Source: VBDM01 sp963699535 (GTDB lineage: Bacteria; Pseudomonadota; Gammaproteobacteria; Burkholderiales; SG8-39). Taken from it: a stretch of DNA of 64,000 nt. Each line of letters starts with the position of its first letter. Within the stretch, counting starts at the first letter, position 1. The stretch spans positions 62,001 to 126,000 of the forward strand of contig CAVOUJ010000032.1 in NCBI GenBank assembly GCA_963699535.1, given 5' to 3'. Made by a program: the position numbers and the translations under genes. This document shows positions 50,595-60,549 of this stretch, piece by piece. Below the pieces are notes generated by a model. The model made no database searches. It was not told the DNA's origin and worked only from the letters and a program-made list of their open reading frames with translations.

Positions 50595-51359
50595 ATGCTT
50601 CAGATGCTGGTCGTGACGCTCCGCGAGGGAATCGAGGCTTTCCTCATCGTTGCCATTGCGGCGGCGTACCTGAGGAAAACGGGACGCGCGACCCTGCTCC
50701 CGGCTGTTTGGTGGGGAACGGGAATAGCCGCACTGCTTTCGGTCGTGCTCGGCGTCTTCCTCGCCGAAGTCGCGGTGCGGCCGATCTGGGAAGCGGTGCT
50801 CGCGCTCGCGGCGGCGGCGCTGGTCATCTCGATGGTTGTCTACATGCTGAGGCACGCCAAGCATCTGCGCGGCGAGATGGGCGCGCGGATCGAGGCGGCC
50901 GCGCAATCGCCGGGACCCGGCGCCTGGATCGGCGTGTTCCTGCTGGTGCTGTTGATGATTACGCGCGAGGGGATGGAGATGGCGTTCATTACCGCCACCT
51001 CGGCGCGCCAGGCAGAATCGGCGGCGCTCTTCTGGGGGGCTCTCGTCGGGATAGGGCTCGCCGCGACGCTCGCCTGGGCCTGGTCGCGCTACGGGCACCG
51101 GGTGAACCTCGCGCTCTTTTTCCAGGTGACCTCGATCTTCCTCATCCTCTTCGCGCTGCAGCTCGTCGTCTACGCGTTTCACGAGGCGACCGAGGCGAAC
51201 GTGCTGCCGATCGACAATGCGTACTGGCATATCACCACCGAGCCCTACGGCCCCGAGGGCGAATACGGCGCCATGCTGACCTATGCGCTGGTACTCGTCC
51301 CGGTGATGTGGCTCGCCTGGTCGGCCTGGGCCAGGCGCGGCCGTGCCCTTGAATCCTGA
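50595..51359 (+). CDS. FTR1/EfeU family iron permease
   Basis: A 254-residue, about seven-helix inner-membrane protein. Two REGxE iron-binding motifs are present: REGIE at 10-14 and REGME at about 127-131, the hallmark of the Ftr1/EfeU family that imports iron coupled to an oxidation step. The EfeO and EfeB partners are not in the window, and the gene sits between exbD and a TonB-dependent receptor. ATG 50595 is preferred over TTG 50580, because the first helix motif begins within ten residues. Confidence 0.87.
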   Translation: MLQMLVVTLREGIEAFLIVAIAAAYLRKTGRATLLPAVWWGTGIAALLSVVLGVFLAEVAVRPIWEAVLALAAAALVISMVVYMLRHAKHLRGEMGARIEAAAQSPGPGAWIGVFLLVLLMITREGMEMAFITATSARQAESAALFWGALVGIGLAATLAWAWSRYGHRVNLALFFQVTSIFLILFALQLVVYAFHEATEANVLPIDNAYWHITTEPYGPEGEYGAMLTYALVLVPVMWLAWSAWARRGRALES

Positions 51360-51489
51360 GGATGTCGATGAGACTCACGCACCAAGGTTCTGAATGAAGC
51401 TTCGCTAGACCACTAATAACGAACGTAGCCAGCCAATCCAGCCTCTCCGGCGGATAGCCAGCGACCGCACACTACAGGGAGAGGCTCGC

Positions 51490-53663
51490 ATGGCGTATCC
51501 AAAGAGATTTCGATTCAGACTTCGTCCGCTGGCGGCCGCCCTGGCCGGGATCGCCTTTGTCCCGCACCCGGCGCTCGCTCAGAACCCTCCGGAAGCCACG
51601 CTGCCCGAAGTGAAGGTCCGCGATAGCGCGGAGAATGACTACTCCCAGGGAATCTCGACCGTCGGGAGCAAGGTACCGACGCCGATCCGAGACATCCCGC
51701 AGTCGGTCACGGTCATCAACCGTGCCGTCATGGAAGCGCAAGGCGCGACTTCGCTCGCTGACGTGCTGCGCAACGTTCCCGGCATCACTCTCGGCGCACC
51801 CGAGGGCGGGCAGATCGGCAACAACATCAACCTGCGCGGCTTCTCGGCGCGCACCGACCTCTATTTGGACGGCGTGCGCGATCGCGGCCAGTACTACCGC
51901 GACGTCTTCTCGCTGGAGGCGATCGAGGTCCTGAAGGGTCCCTCGTCGATGCTGTTCGGCCGCGGCTCGACCGGAGGGGTGATCAATCAGGTGAGCAAGA
52001 CGGCATCGCTTGCCCCGCGGGAAGAGGCTTCTTTCACCGTCGGAACGCAGCCCTCGCTGCGCGTGACCGCCGATCTCAACCAGCCGGCGTCGGACACGAC
52101 GGCTTTCCGCGTCGCGATGATGGCGCAGGACGTGCATTCCACGCGCGACGTGATGCAGAACCGCGACTATGGCCTCGCATCCTCGATGGGTTTCGGCATC
52201 GGCACGCCGACCGAGATCACGTTCTCGGCGCTCGCACTTCACAACAAGGACATGCCCGACTACGGCCTGCCGCCCGTCAACGGCCGCCCAGCCGGCGTCG
52301 ACAGGCACAATTTTTACGGGTTGACCGACGACCGCACGATCCAGGACGTGGGCGAGCTCAGCCTCAGGATCAGGCACAAGCTCGATCCGACGATGACGTT
52401 GCGCAACCAGACCCAATTCATCGCCTACGGGACCGATGCGCGCGAATCGGGTCCGATCAGCGTCGGCACGGTGACGGGCGGCGTCTACACGCCGATCCCT
52501 GGGGGCAACAACAACGGTAACACCACGAATGTCCCGCTCGATCAGCTGTTCGCGCAACTCGGCAGCCACGATCGGAAGGTCTACGACAACTCTGCGTACA
52601 ACCAGACCGACCTCGTCTCCGAATTCGAGACCGGATCGCTCAGACACACGCTGCTCGCGGGACTCGAGCTGGGCCGCGACTATTACCGCAACCAGGCCTA
52701 CGCTCGTCCGGGACTTCCGGTCGTGTCTCTCCAAAATCCCGATTACCAACCGTCTCCCTCGAATGTGTCCACCACGACGGGCAACCTAGTCAGATCGGAA
52801 GCGATCACGATCGCGCCCTACGTCAACGACACTCTCGAGCTATCCAAGCAGTGGAAGCTTGTCGCAGGCGTGCGCTATGACCGTTTCGACGCCGAGATTA
52901 GGAACACCGGTAAACGCGCCGCCTTCGGCGAGTCAGGTGGTCCACTTCACCAGCGTGCGCACCGGAGTCATCTTTCAGCCGGACGCGGTGCAGTCCTACT
53001 ATGCGTCCTACGGCACTTCGTTCAACCCGTCGCTCGAAGCGCTCACGCTGACCAACGGTCAGCAGTCGGTCCCGCCGGAGGAGAACCGCTCCTACGAAGT
53101 CGGCGCGAAATGGGATCTCGCAAACGGCAACCTGTCGCTCACCTCGGCGCTATTCAATACTGAAAAGACCAACGCGCGCTCGCAGGTCTCGCCCGGGGTG
53201 TACGAGCTGACCGGCGACGTGCGCGTCAGGGGCGCGGAGATCGGCGCGGTCGGGCGAATCACGCCTCGCTGGCAGGTGCTCGCCGGTTACACCTATCTGG
53301 ATGCGGAGATCGTCGGCGCTTCGGCGCTGGACGGCACGCAGGGCAAGGTACCCCTGAATACGCCGACGAACAGCGGCTCGCTCTGGACGACCTACAACCT
53401 GACGCGCGAGTGGGAAGCAGGCGGCGGCCTGGTCTACATGTCCGATCGCTACGCGAACAATACCAATACGGTCTCGGTCGGGAACTACCTGCGTCTGGAC
53501 GCGACCATTGCCTACCATCAGCCCAAGCTACGACGTCCGCCTCAACGTGCTCAACCTCGCCAACCGGCTCAACTACGATTACGTCGATCGCCGTCCGAGG
53601 GCGGGCGCTGCGGTTCCCGGGATCGACCGTACGGCGCTCCTCACCCTCAACTACCGCTTCTGA
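51490..53663 (+). CDS. TonB-dependent siderophore receptor, two frameshifts
   Basis: An outer-membrane receptor of the siderophore class. It has a signal peptide of about 30 residues (ends A-L-A-Q), a TonB-box-like LPEVKVRD at 38-45, plug motifs (IPQSVTVINRAVM, LRNVPGITLG, INLRGFSARTDLYLDGVRD) and a barrel ending LTLNYRF with the C-terminal Phe needed for insertion. Frame changes occur near 52912 (ACC[G]GTA) and 53525 (CCCA[A]GCT); restoring one base each gives 723 residues, typical. The ligand is probably a ferric siderophore or ferrous/ferric chelate; it cannot be named. Confidence 0.86.
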
Positions 53664-53684
53664 TCGAAGAAACGCCGCTCGCCC

Positions 53685-54371
53685 ATGATGCTTCAGATCC
53701 CCAAGGTGCTCGATACCGAGCAGGTGCGTCGGCTTAGAGAAAGGCTCGATGCGGCGGGTGACGCCTGGGTGGACGGCCGCGCCACCGCCGGCCACCAGGG
53801 TGCGCAGGTGAAGCGCAACCTGCAGATCGCCGAGGAATCGGTACTGTCGCGCGAACTCGGCGCGAGATCCTCGGTGCGCTCGAACGCAGTCCTCTTTTCA
53901 TCAGCGCGGCGCTTCCGAACCGCGTCTATCCGCCGCTCTTCAACCGTTACGACGGCGGCATGGAGTTCGGCAGTCACGTCGACGGGGCAGTGCGTCTGCT
54001 ACCGGGTACCGGGGCGAAGATCCGCACCGATGTCTCGGCCACGCTGTTTCTCTCGGCACCCGGAGATTACGACGGTGGCGAGCTGCGTCGTCGAAGATGC
54101 CTACGGCGTGCAGAGGGTGAAATTGCCGGCCGGCGACATGGTGCTCTATCCAGCGACCAGCCTCCATCGAGTCACGCCTGTGACGCGCGGGGTGCGACTT
54201 GCCTCGTTCTTCTGGGTCGAGAGCATGGTTCGCGACGATGCGCAGCGCGCGCTGCTTTTCGACCTCGACATGGCGATCGTGCGCCTCAACCGCGACGCGC
54301 CCGGGCACGCCTCGCTCGTATCGCTCACCGGCTGTTATCACAACCTGCTGCGCATGTGGGCGCAGACCTGA
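53685..54371 (+). CDS. PiuC-like Fe(II)-dependent 2-oxoglutarate dioxygenase, two frameshifts
   Basis: PiuC/PKHD-type hydroxylases are found next to iron-regulated TonB receptors such as PiuA. The start MMLQIPKVLDTEQVRRLRERL and KRNLQIAEESV are in frame; FGSHVDGAVR (the HxD iron site) and DVSATLFLSAP are in another; DAYGVQRVKLPAGDMVLYPATSLHRVTPVTRG with the distal iron His and 2-oxoglutarate Arg return to the first. The first shift is a one-base loss near 53863, the second a one-base gain near 54083 (CTG[C]GTC). Repaired length is 228 residues, normal for PiuC. Stop is 2 bp before the next start. Confidence 0.83.
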   Translation: MMLQIPKVLDTEQVRRLRERLDAAGDAWVDGRATAGHQGAQVKRNLQIAEESVLSRELGARSSVRSNAVLFSSARRFRTASIRRSSTVTTAAWSSAVTSTGQCVCYRVPGRRSAPMSRPRCFSRHPEITTVASCVVEDAYGVQRVKLPAGDMVLYPATSLHRVTPVTRGVRLASFFWVESMVRDDAQRALLFDLDMAIVRLNRDAPGHASLVSLTGCYHNLLRMWAQT

Positions 54372-54373
54372 TC

Positions 54374-55510
54374 GTGAAATCTTTCGACGTGCGGGCGTTC
54401 TGGGTCGAGGTCCACCTGTGGCTGGGCCTCACGCTCGGCGTGGTCGGCGTGCTCATCGGAATCACCGGGAGCATCCTCGTCTACGACCATGCGATCGACG
54501 CTTGGCTCAATCCGCAACGCTACGCGGTCTCGGGCGCGCAGGTCGTGCTCCCCTACGGCGAATACCTGGAGCGCGCGGCGCAGGCGCTCGAAGGGCGCGC
54601 GCGACCCGTCAACGTGCGCCTGCCTGTGGAAGAAAACCTGCCCGTCGTCGTCCTGGCGCGCGACCGCGAAGGCGCTGGCTTTACCCGCGTGTTTCTCGAT
54701 CCGCCCACGGGTCGCGTGCTCGATGCCGCCCCGGGCGGCGGCTTCATCGGCTGGGTGCACCGCTTCCACGAAAATCTCACCCTGCGCGAATACATGGGGC
54801 GCGAGATCGTGGGTCTCGTCGGGTTCGCGATGTTGATCTCCTCGCTCTCCGGGATCTATCTGTGGTGGCCCGGTCGAGGCCGCTTCCGCGAAGCGCTCGT
54901 CTTCAGGCCGGGGGTCGCACCGTCGCGCAATCTGCACTATTTCTTCGGTTTCTACGGCTCGCTCGTGCTCGCATTGCTGTCGTTCACCGGGATCTTCCTC
55001 GCCTATCAGGACGGCGGCCGCGTAGTCGTGAGGATTTTTACGCCGGTGTCCGATCCTCCGCGCAACATTCAGACATCCCCAGCGCCTCGCGAGGGGATGC
55101 AGCTCACCCTGGAGGAAGCTATCGACAAGGCCTTGTCGCTCTACCCGGGTGCGGCGCTTACCGGGTTCAGTCTTCCCGCAGGACCGCGCGGCGTCTACCG
55201 CGTGAGCGTTAAAGAAGAGGGGAGCGCTGTACCTGTGAACAACACCCTGGTTTTCATCAATCCGTCGTCAGGGGAAGTGCTGCGTCGAATCGACTCGTCG
55301 ACGCGCACTGCGGGCGATCGTTTCCTCGTGATGCAGCGGCTGCTGCACGCTGGCGACGCCTTGGGCGAAGCCGGCCGCGCGGTCATTTTCTTTGTGGGTC
55401 TCTTGCCGATGCTTTTCGTCGTCACCGGCACCATGATGTGGTTGAAGCAGCGGCGCAGACTTTGGACTTTCGAAAGCCGCCAAACCGCGCAGGCGGCATC
55501 GGACCGCTGA
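54374..55510 (+). CDS. PepSY domain membrane protein (iron-uptake associated)
   Basis: A 378-residue inner-membrane protein of the PepSY-associated TM family, often encoded beside siderophore receptors and proposed to be ferric-siderophore reductases. Membrane helices lie at about 14-36 (GVVGVLIGITGSILVYDH), 147-168, 193-214 and 330-352. PepSY-like domains occur after helices 1 and 3. Conserved membrane histidines are seen in VHLWLGL, YDHAID, WVHRFHENL and the late LLHAGDALG. GTG start at 54374. It closes the iron operon. Confidence 0.82.
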   Translation: MKSFDVRAFWVEVHLWLGLTLGVVGVLIGITGSILVYDHAIDAWLNPQRYAVSGAQVVLPYGEYLERAAQALEGRARPVNVRLPVEENLPVVVLARDREGAGFTRVFLDPPTGRVLDAAPGGGFIGWVHRFHENLTLREYMGREIVGLVGFAMLISSLSGIYLWWPGRGRFREALVFRPGVAPSRNLHYFFGFYGSLVLALLSFTGIFLAYQDGGRVVVRIFTPVSDPPRNIQTSPAPREGMQLTLEEAIDKALSLYPGAALTGFSLPAGPRGVYRVSVKEEGSAVPVNNTLVFINPSSGEVLRRIDSSTRTAGDRFLVMQRLLHAGDALGEAGRAVIFFVGLLPMLFVVTGTMMWLKQRRRLWTFESRQTAQAASDR

Positions 55511-55564
55511 CGAAGTTCTCCCCGCCCTGCCGGGCGAACCAGTCGTCGGTGTGGTTTTCTCTTC

Positions 55565-57293
55565 TTGACGTCCAGAGAGCTGTTGTCAACAATACGTTTC
55601 GGAGAACGAGTGGCGCGCCGAAAGCTACGCAGCAATTTCGAACCCGGTACGCCGCGCTGGGCCGACGCGCCGCGCGCAGTGGAAGGCGCTCGGGTTGAGC
55701 GACGCCGACATGGAAAAGCCCAAGATCGCCGTCGTCAATTCATCGTCGGAACTGTCCAGCTGCTTCAGCCATCTCGACGGCGTCGCAAAGATCGTGAAGG
55801 AGGCGATCCGGGCGGCAGGCGGGCTCGCCTTCGAGGTGCGCACCGCGGCACCGAGTGATTTCATCACCAGCGCCGGGCACCGCGGCGGCTACATACTCCC
55901 GACCCGCGACTTGATCGTCAACGACATCGAGGTCCAGGTCGAAGGCGCCCTGCTCGACGGGATGGTATGCCTCGCTTCCTGCGACAAGACCACCCCGGGG
56001 CAATTGATGGCCGCGGGCCGGCTGAATATCCCGAGCATCGTCGTGATCTGCGGCTATCAGCGTAGCGGTCGGTATCGCGGCGAGCATGTCGACATCGAAG
56101 AAGTGTTTCTCAAGTCGAGCTATGTGTCCGCCGGCCGGGTGAGCATCGAGGACCTTACTGAAATGAGCGACAACGCCGTGCTCGGGCCGGGAGTATGCGC
56201 CGGCATGGGAACGGCGAATTCCATGCACGTCGTGTGCGAGGCCCTGGGCATGTGCCTGCCCGGCAGCGCGCCGGTGCTCGCGAACGGCGCGAAAATGACC
56301 GAGTTTGCCCGGTCTTCAGGCAAGCGCATCGTTGAAATGGTGTGGGACGATCTCAAGCCCCGCGATATCCTCACGCGCGACGCATTCGTCAACGCGACCA
56401 TGATGGTGCTCGCCCTCTCCGGCTCGATCAACTGCGTGAAACACCTTCAGGCGATCGCGATCGAGGCCGGTTGCGATGTGGACGTCTATGGTCTCTTCGA
56501 AGCCTACGCGGACAAGATCCCGCTGCTTGCGGCGATCCGGCCCAACGGCGAGCGCTTGATCGAGGAGCTGGAAGCGGCCGGCGGTGCGCGAGCGGTGCTG
56601 AAGCAACTTGGGCGCGTCATCCGGATGAAGGCGCGCACCGTTTCGGGCCATACCGTGGAAAAGATCCTGCGCGAGGCGAGGGTGAACGACGAAGAGGTCA
56701 TCCGTCCCTTTGAGCGAGCGCTTTCGACCCGCCCGTCGATTGTCATCGTGCGCGGATCGCTCGCGCCGCAGGGTGGGATTGTCCGGCTTGGGGGAGCCGG
56801 GGAGCGCAAACTTCGGTTCTCCGGTCCGGCCAACATCTACCACTCCCGAGAGGAGGCGTTGGAGGCGCTCGCCAAGAATGAAATCAGAAAAGGCGAAGTC
56901 ATCGTACTGCGGGGCATGGGGGTGAAGGGAGGCCCTGGCCTCGCGATGTCCTCGGCGCTGGTGTTCGCGCTGGATGGGGCAGGTCTCATCGAGGACGTCG
57001 CGGTCGTCACCGACGGGCAGCTCTCGGGGCTGGTGAACCGCGGCCTGGTGGTAGGCGAGATCTCCCCGGAGGCTGCCGAAGGAGGCCCGCTCGCGCTGGT
57101 GCAGAATGGCGACCGGATCGCGATCGACGTCGTGAAACGGATCGTCAACCTGGAAGTGCCGGAAGCCGAGCTCGCTCTGCGCCGCTCGCGCGTGCAACGG
57201 TTCGGCCGCTTGGACGAAACCGGCTACCTCGCGCAGTACAGGCGCAGCGTGCAGCCGCTCCCCAAGGGGGCGGTCCTTCTGAAGGAAGTTTGA
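55565..57293 (+). CDS. IlvD/Edd family dehydratase, frameshifted
   Basis: A member of the dihydroxy-acid/6-phosphogluconate dehydratase family, Fe-S enzymes that dehydrate sugar acids or branched dihydroxy acids. Cluster-ligand cysteines are in ASCDKTTPG and GPGVCAGMGTANSM. The N-terminus RELLSTIRFGERVARRKLRSNFEPG, starting at TTG 55565, is in a different frame; GCG[C]CGC near 55670 is the break and repair gives 575 residues. True IlvD has IlvD-specific flanks not seen here, and the neighbours (Bug receptor, FAD oxidoreductase) suggest a sugar-acid or hydroxyacid catabolic dehydratase. Confidence 0.82.
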
Positions 57294-57302
57294 CCCGGAA
57301 TC

Positions 57303-58289
57303 ATGGCGATGAAAGCGACCACGCAACTGATGCGCCTTGCCGCGGCCGCCGCCGCAATCGCGGGACTGGCCGCCCCGGTGGCCGCGCCGGCGCAGACCTT
57401 CCCGAGCAAGCCCGTGCGCCTGGTGGTGCCCAACCCGCCCGGCGGCTCGATCGACATTGTGGCGCGCGTCTTCGCGAATTCGCTGCAGCCGATGTGGAAC
57501 CAGTCGGTGCTGGTTGAGTACAAGCCGGGTGGCGGCACCGTCGTCGGCACCGACTTCGTCGCCAAGTCGGCGCCCGACGGCCATACCATCGGGTTCGTCG
57601 TGACCGCGCACGTGATCAATCCTAGCGTGCGCTCGAGCATGCCCTTCGACACGGTCAGGGACCTCTCAGGAGTTACTCTGATCGGAATCGCCGACGTGCT
57701 GTTGTCGGCGACGCCGGGATTGCCCGCCAACAGCCTCCAGGAAGTGATCGCGCTGGCGAAAAAGCAGCCGGGGAAGCTCAACTACGCGTCGCCGGGCTCG
57801 GCGAGCGCGATGCACCTCGCCGGCGAGCTGCTCAAGCTCCAGGCGGGAATCGACATCGTGCACGTTCCGTTCAAGGGGAATGCCCCAGCCTTTCCCGAGG
57901 TGTTCTCCGGGCGGGTCGAGCTGATCATCGACCCGCTCCTGTCCTCGATGCCCCACGTGAAGGCCGGCAGGCTGAAACCGATCGCCGTCACCGGCGCCAA
58001 ACGTTCCTCGGCGGCCCCTGACATTCCCGCCATCGGCGAATTCTTTCCCGGCTACAACGTGCAGAGTCTTAACGGCGTCGTGGTCCCGAGCGGCACGCCG
58101 CGCGAGGTGGTGAGCAGGCTGAACGCCGACTTTCTGAAGGCGATGCAGTCGCCCGAGATGAAGACGCGCATGGCGGAATTCGGCCTGCAGCCCGTGGGCA
58201 ACACCCCGGAGCAGTTCGATGCGCTGATACGCAGCGAGCTCGACAAGTGGGCGAAGGTTGCGAAGGCCGCGAACATCAAGGTGGATTGA
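57303..58289 (+). CDS. Bug-family tripartite tricarboxylate transporter receptor
   Basis: A 328-residue periplasmic solute receptor of the Bug/TctC family that is very expanded in Burkholderiales. A signal peptide of about 30 residues ends at APAQ. Hallmarks are FPSKPVRLVVPNPPGGSIDIVAR, EYKPGGGTVVGTDFVAKSAPDG, and YASPGSASAMHLAGELLK. It probably binds a carboxylate; no TctA/TctB permease genes are nearby. The gene lies 9 bp after the dehydratase and 1 bp before the FAD oxidoreductase, which indicates a joint catabolic task. Confidence 0.92.
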   Translation: MAMKATTQLMRLAAAAAAIAGLAAPVAAPAQTFPSKPVRLVVPNPPGGSIDIVARVFANSLQPMWNQSVLVEYKPGGGTVVGTDFVAKSAPDGHTIGFVVTAHVINPSVRSSMPFDTVRDLSGVTLIGIADVLLSATPGLPANSLQEVIALAKKQPGKLNYASPGSASAMHLAGELLKLQAGIDIVHVPFKGNAPAFPEVFSGRVELIIDPLLSSMPHVKAGRLKPIAVTGAKRSSAAPDIPAIGEFFPGYNVQSLNGVVVPSGTPREVVSRLNADFLKAMQSPEMKTRMAEFGLQPVGNTPEQFDALIRSELDKWAKVAKAANIKVD

Positions 58290-58290
58290 C

Positions 58291-59688
58291 GTGAACGTGA
58301 CCCCAAAGACGCTTCTGGAAGAACGGCGGCAGACTCCGGTCATCGGCGAATACGAGGTGGTCGTGCTGGGCGGTGGCCCTGCCGGGATTGCCGCCGCGAT
58401 CGCCGCGGGCCGCTCGGGCCGCTCGACCGTGCTCGTCGAGCGCTACGGATTTCTCGGCGGCGCCGGCACCGCCGCGGGTCTGAGCACGTTCTGCGGACTG
58501 CACGCCAACGTCGCAGGGGAACACCGGCAGGTGGTGCACGGGATCTGCGACGACATCCTCGCGCGCATCGAGCGCATGGGGGGGCTGAACGCGCCGCACT
58601 TGTCGGTGCAGGACCGCATCATGGCGCAGGCCTACGACATCTCGGCGTACAAGATCGCGGCGGACGAGCTGATCATGGAGGCGAAGACGAAGCTTCTGTT
58701 TCACGCCTTCGCGGTGGCGGCGGTCAAGCGCTCGGAGAGCGAGATCGAAGCGGTCATCGTCGAAACCAAGTCGGGACGCGGCGCGATTCTCGGCAGGATC
58801 TTCATCGACTGTTCGGGCGACGGCGATCTCGCCGCGTGGGCGGGCGCGCCCTACGATCTCGGCGACGGCAAGGGCAACTTCCTCTATCCCACGACGATGT
58901 ATCGCATCAATGGCGTGGACCCGGAACGGGCCGGGCGTGCCTGGGAGCTGATCCCGAGGCTGATGGAAGAAGCCGAGAAAGGGGGGAGGCGCTTCCCGCG
59001 CAAGAAGCCGATCGTGCGCCCACAAAAGCACCCGGGCGAATGGCGCGCCAACCTCACCCAGATCAGAAACCCGGACGGCAGCGCCGTGAGTGGTATCGAC
59101 GCGGAGCAGCTCGCCTACGGCGAGATCGAGGGCCGCCGCCAGTGCTGGGAAACCTTCGAATTCATCAAGAGTGTGACGCCGGGCTTCGAGCGCGCCTACA
59201 TCGTCGAGATCGCGCCGCAACTCGGCATCCGCGAGACGCGGCGAGTGCATGGCGAGTATACGGTCACCGAGGAGGACATTCTTGGCTGCGCGGACTTTCC
59301 CGATGCGATCGGCGTGCAGGGGTGGCCCGTGGAGGCGCACGTGAGCGGCGACGTGAGCTTCGTCTTTGCGCGCAAGGAGCGCGGCTACAACCAGCTGCCC
59401 TACCGCATGATCGTCCCGCTCGCGGTGAACAACCTGCTGGTCGCGGGGCGCTGCGCTTCGATGACGCACGAAGGCCAGTCGTCGGCGCGCGTCTCCGGCC
59501 CGTGTTTTGTCATGGGGCAGGCGGCGGGCACCGCCGCCGATCTCGCGATCAGGTCAGGCGTTGCGCCTCGCGCAGTCGATGTGAAGACGCTTCAGGGCCG
59601 GCTGGAGCGCGACGGAGCCTGTCTCGGTATCGAGGGCGCACCGGCAACGGCTGCGACACACCGCCGCACCCGGGCCGAGCTGGCCTGA
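58291..59688 (+). CDS. FAD-dependent oxidoreductase (PF12831 type)
   Basis: A 465-residue flavoprotein. The dinucleotide motif VVVLGGGPAGIAAAIAAGRSG is at about 23-43, followed by the acidic strand end VLVERYGFLGGAGT; the family block DCSGDGDLAAWAGAP is near 170-184, and the C-terminal AGRCASMTHEGQSSARVSGPCFVMGQAAGTAA closes the FAD site. GTG 58291 comes right after the Bug stop. The substrate is unknown; oxidation of a hydroxy acid transported by the receptor is an inference. Confidence 0.86.
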   Translation: MNVTPKTLLEERRQTPVIGEYEVVVLGGGPAGIAAAIAAGRSGRSTVLVERYGFLGGAGTAAGLSTFCGLHANVAGEHRQVVHGICDDILARIERMGGLNAPHLSVQDRIMAQAYDISAYKIAADELIMEAKTKLLFHAFAVAAVKRSESEIEAVIVETKSGRGAILGRIFIDCSGDGDLAAWAGAPYDLGDGKGNFLYPTTMYRINGVDPERAGRAWELIPRLMEEAEKGGRRFPRKKPIVRPQKHPGEWRANLTQIRNPDGSAVSGIDAEQLAYGEIEGRRQCWETFEFIKSVTPGFERAYIVEIAPQLGIRETRRVHGEYTVTEEDILGCADFPDAIGVQGWPVEAHVSGDVSFVFARKERGYNQLPYRMIVPLAVNNLLVAGRCASMTHEGQSSARVSGPCFVMGQAAGTAADLAIRSGVAPRAVDVKTLQGRLERDGACLGIEGAPATAATHRRTRAELA

Positions 59689-59697
59689 ATTTCCCCG

Positions 59698-59726
59698 AAA
59701 AAAGCGCTGCGCCCCCCGGGGGCGCA
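59698..59726 (-). terminator. Terminator of the cytochrome c gene
   Basis: Minus strand: TGCGCCCCC and GGGGGCGCA arms (59726-59708) followed, a few bases later, by GCGCTTTTTTC with six T residues. It lies between the convergent FAD oxidoreductase and cytochrome genes, 60-85 bp after the cytochrome stop. Confidence 0.6.
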
Positions 59727-59783
59727 TGGGTCACAATACAGTGACCGAGACGGTCAGGATCGACCGACTCGGTCAGGGTCGAT

Positions 59784-60089
59784 CTACTTCAGCGACAGCA
59801 CGTACCCCACGGCCGCCTTCAGCTCCGCGTCGGAGGCCGCGATTTTGGGATGACCCTTGCCTTCCTTCAGTTTCGCGACGAGCCTGCCTGCCGCGGCCTC
59901 ATCGCTCTTGTATTTCGCGGCCACATCCTTGTAGGCGGGGCCGACCTTCTTCTTGTCCATCTCGTGGCAAGTCAGACAGCCTTTGGCCTTCACCACGTCT
60001 GCCCCGGACTGGGCATAGCTCACACCCGCCGCCAGTATTCCGGAAACAGTTACGACCGCTAGTATCGTTTTCATCTGGGTTTTATTCAT
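59784..60089 (-). CDS. Periplasmic monoheme cytochrome c (class I)
   Basis: A 101-residue small soluble cytochrome with a signal peptide of about 26 residues (GVSYAQ) and one heme motif CLTCH (Cys38, Cys41, His42). The fold is that of c551/c552-type carriers: HEMDKKKVGPAYKDVAAKY and a C-terminal helix AAVGYVLSL. The sixth-ligand methionine expected in the C-terminal half is missing; the only candidate there is the His in EGKGHPK. It diverges from the multiheme cytochrome genes and may donate or accept electrons in their chain. Confidence 0.87.
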   Translation of the reverse strand: MNKTQMKTILAVVTVSGILAAGVSYAQSGADVVKAKGCLTCHEMDKKKVGPAYKDVAAKYKSDEAAAGRLVAKLKEGKGHPKIAASDAELKAAVGYVLSLK

Positions 60090-60399
60090 TCAAGTAAAGG
60101 TTTGAGGATGACACATGACCGCAGCAGGGCCGCTGAAGTCAGTGTGTCGGCACGTTTACGGGAACTGCAACCGATATAGTAGTACGAAATTCCGTAGCAG
60201 CGTCGGTTCCGGTATCGGCTGCGACGTGACCCCCCCCCGCACGTGAGCCGGTGCCAGGTGCCGGGAGCGTCGTTTGCGATCGACCAGGTTGAAATCGAAC
60301 AGTCCATGGGCGTCCTGCTTGGTCATGCCGTTGTTTGCATTGCCCAAAACGGCGGCCGAACTCGTTTGGGGGAGATATTCTGGCCCCTTGGAATCACAT
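60090..60399. other. Intergenic region, no gene seen
   Basis: This stretch between the divergent cytochrome genes has no frame with coding character. It includes a run of nine C residues at 60230-60238 and is locally AT-richer than the surroundings. Confidence 0.5.
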
Positions 60400-60413
60400 T
60401 TGACTTAGATCAA
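60400..60413 (+). promoter_or_regulatory. FNR/Anr-type box upstream of the decaheme cytochrome
   Basis: TTGACTTAGATCAA matches the TTGAT-N4-ATCAA dyad with one mismatch. A GAGAAT at 60437-60442 would serve as -10 with the box centred near -41.5, the position used for activation. It lies 137 bp before the cytochrome ATG. Confidence 0.6.
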
Positions 60414-60549
60414 ACCTCGATCACAGTCCGAAAGCGAGAATGCAAAAAATCTGAGCTGGGACAGTGGATTCATTTGTGTAGTTCTTTGTGTAGACTGTTG
60501 GCGAAAGCGAACGCAACTCGATTCAAGAGAAGTGATAAGGGGATTTGCC

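Noticed and set aside
51361..51489. A second Fur box before the TonB-dependent receptor
   Set aside because: The 130-bp gap contains no sequence close to the Fur consensus.
60228..60238. C9 run as a phase-variation tract
   Set aside because: It lies in the intergenic region far from either start codon and not between promoter elements I can identify; it may also be length-miscalled.
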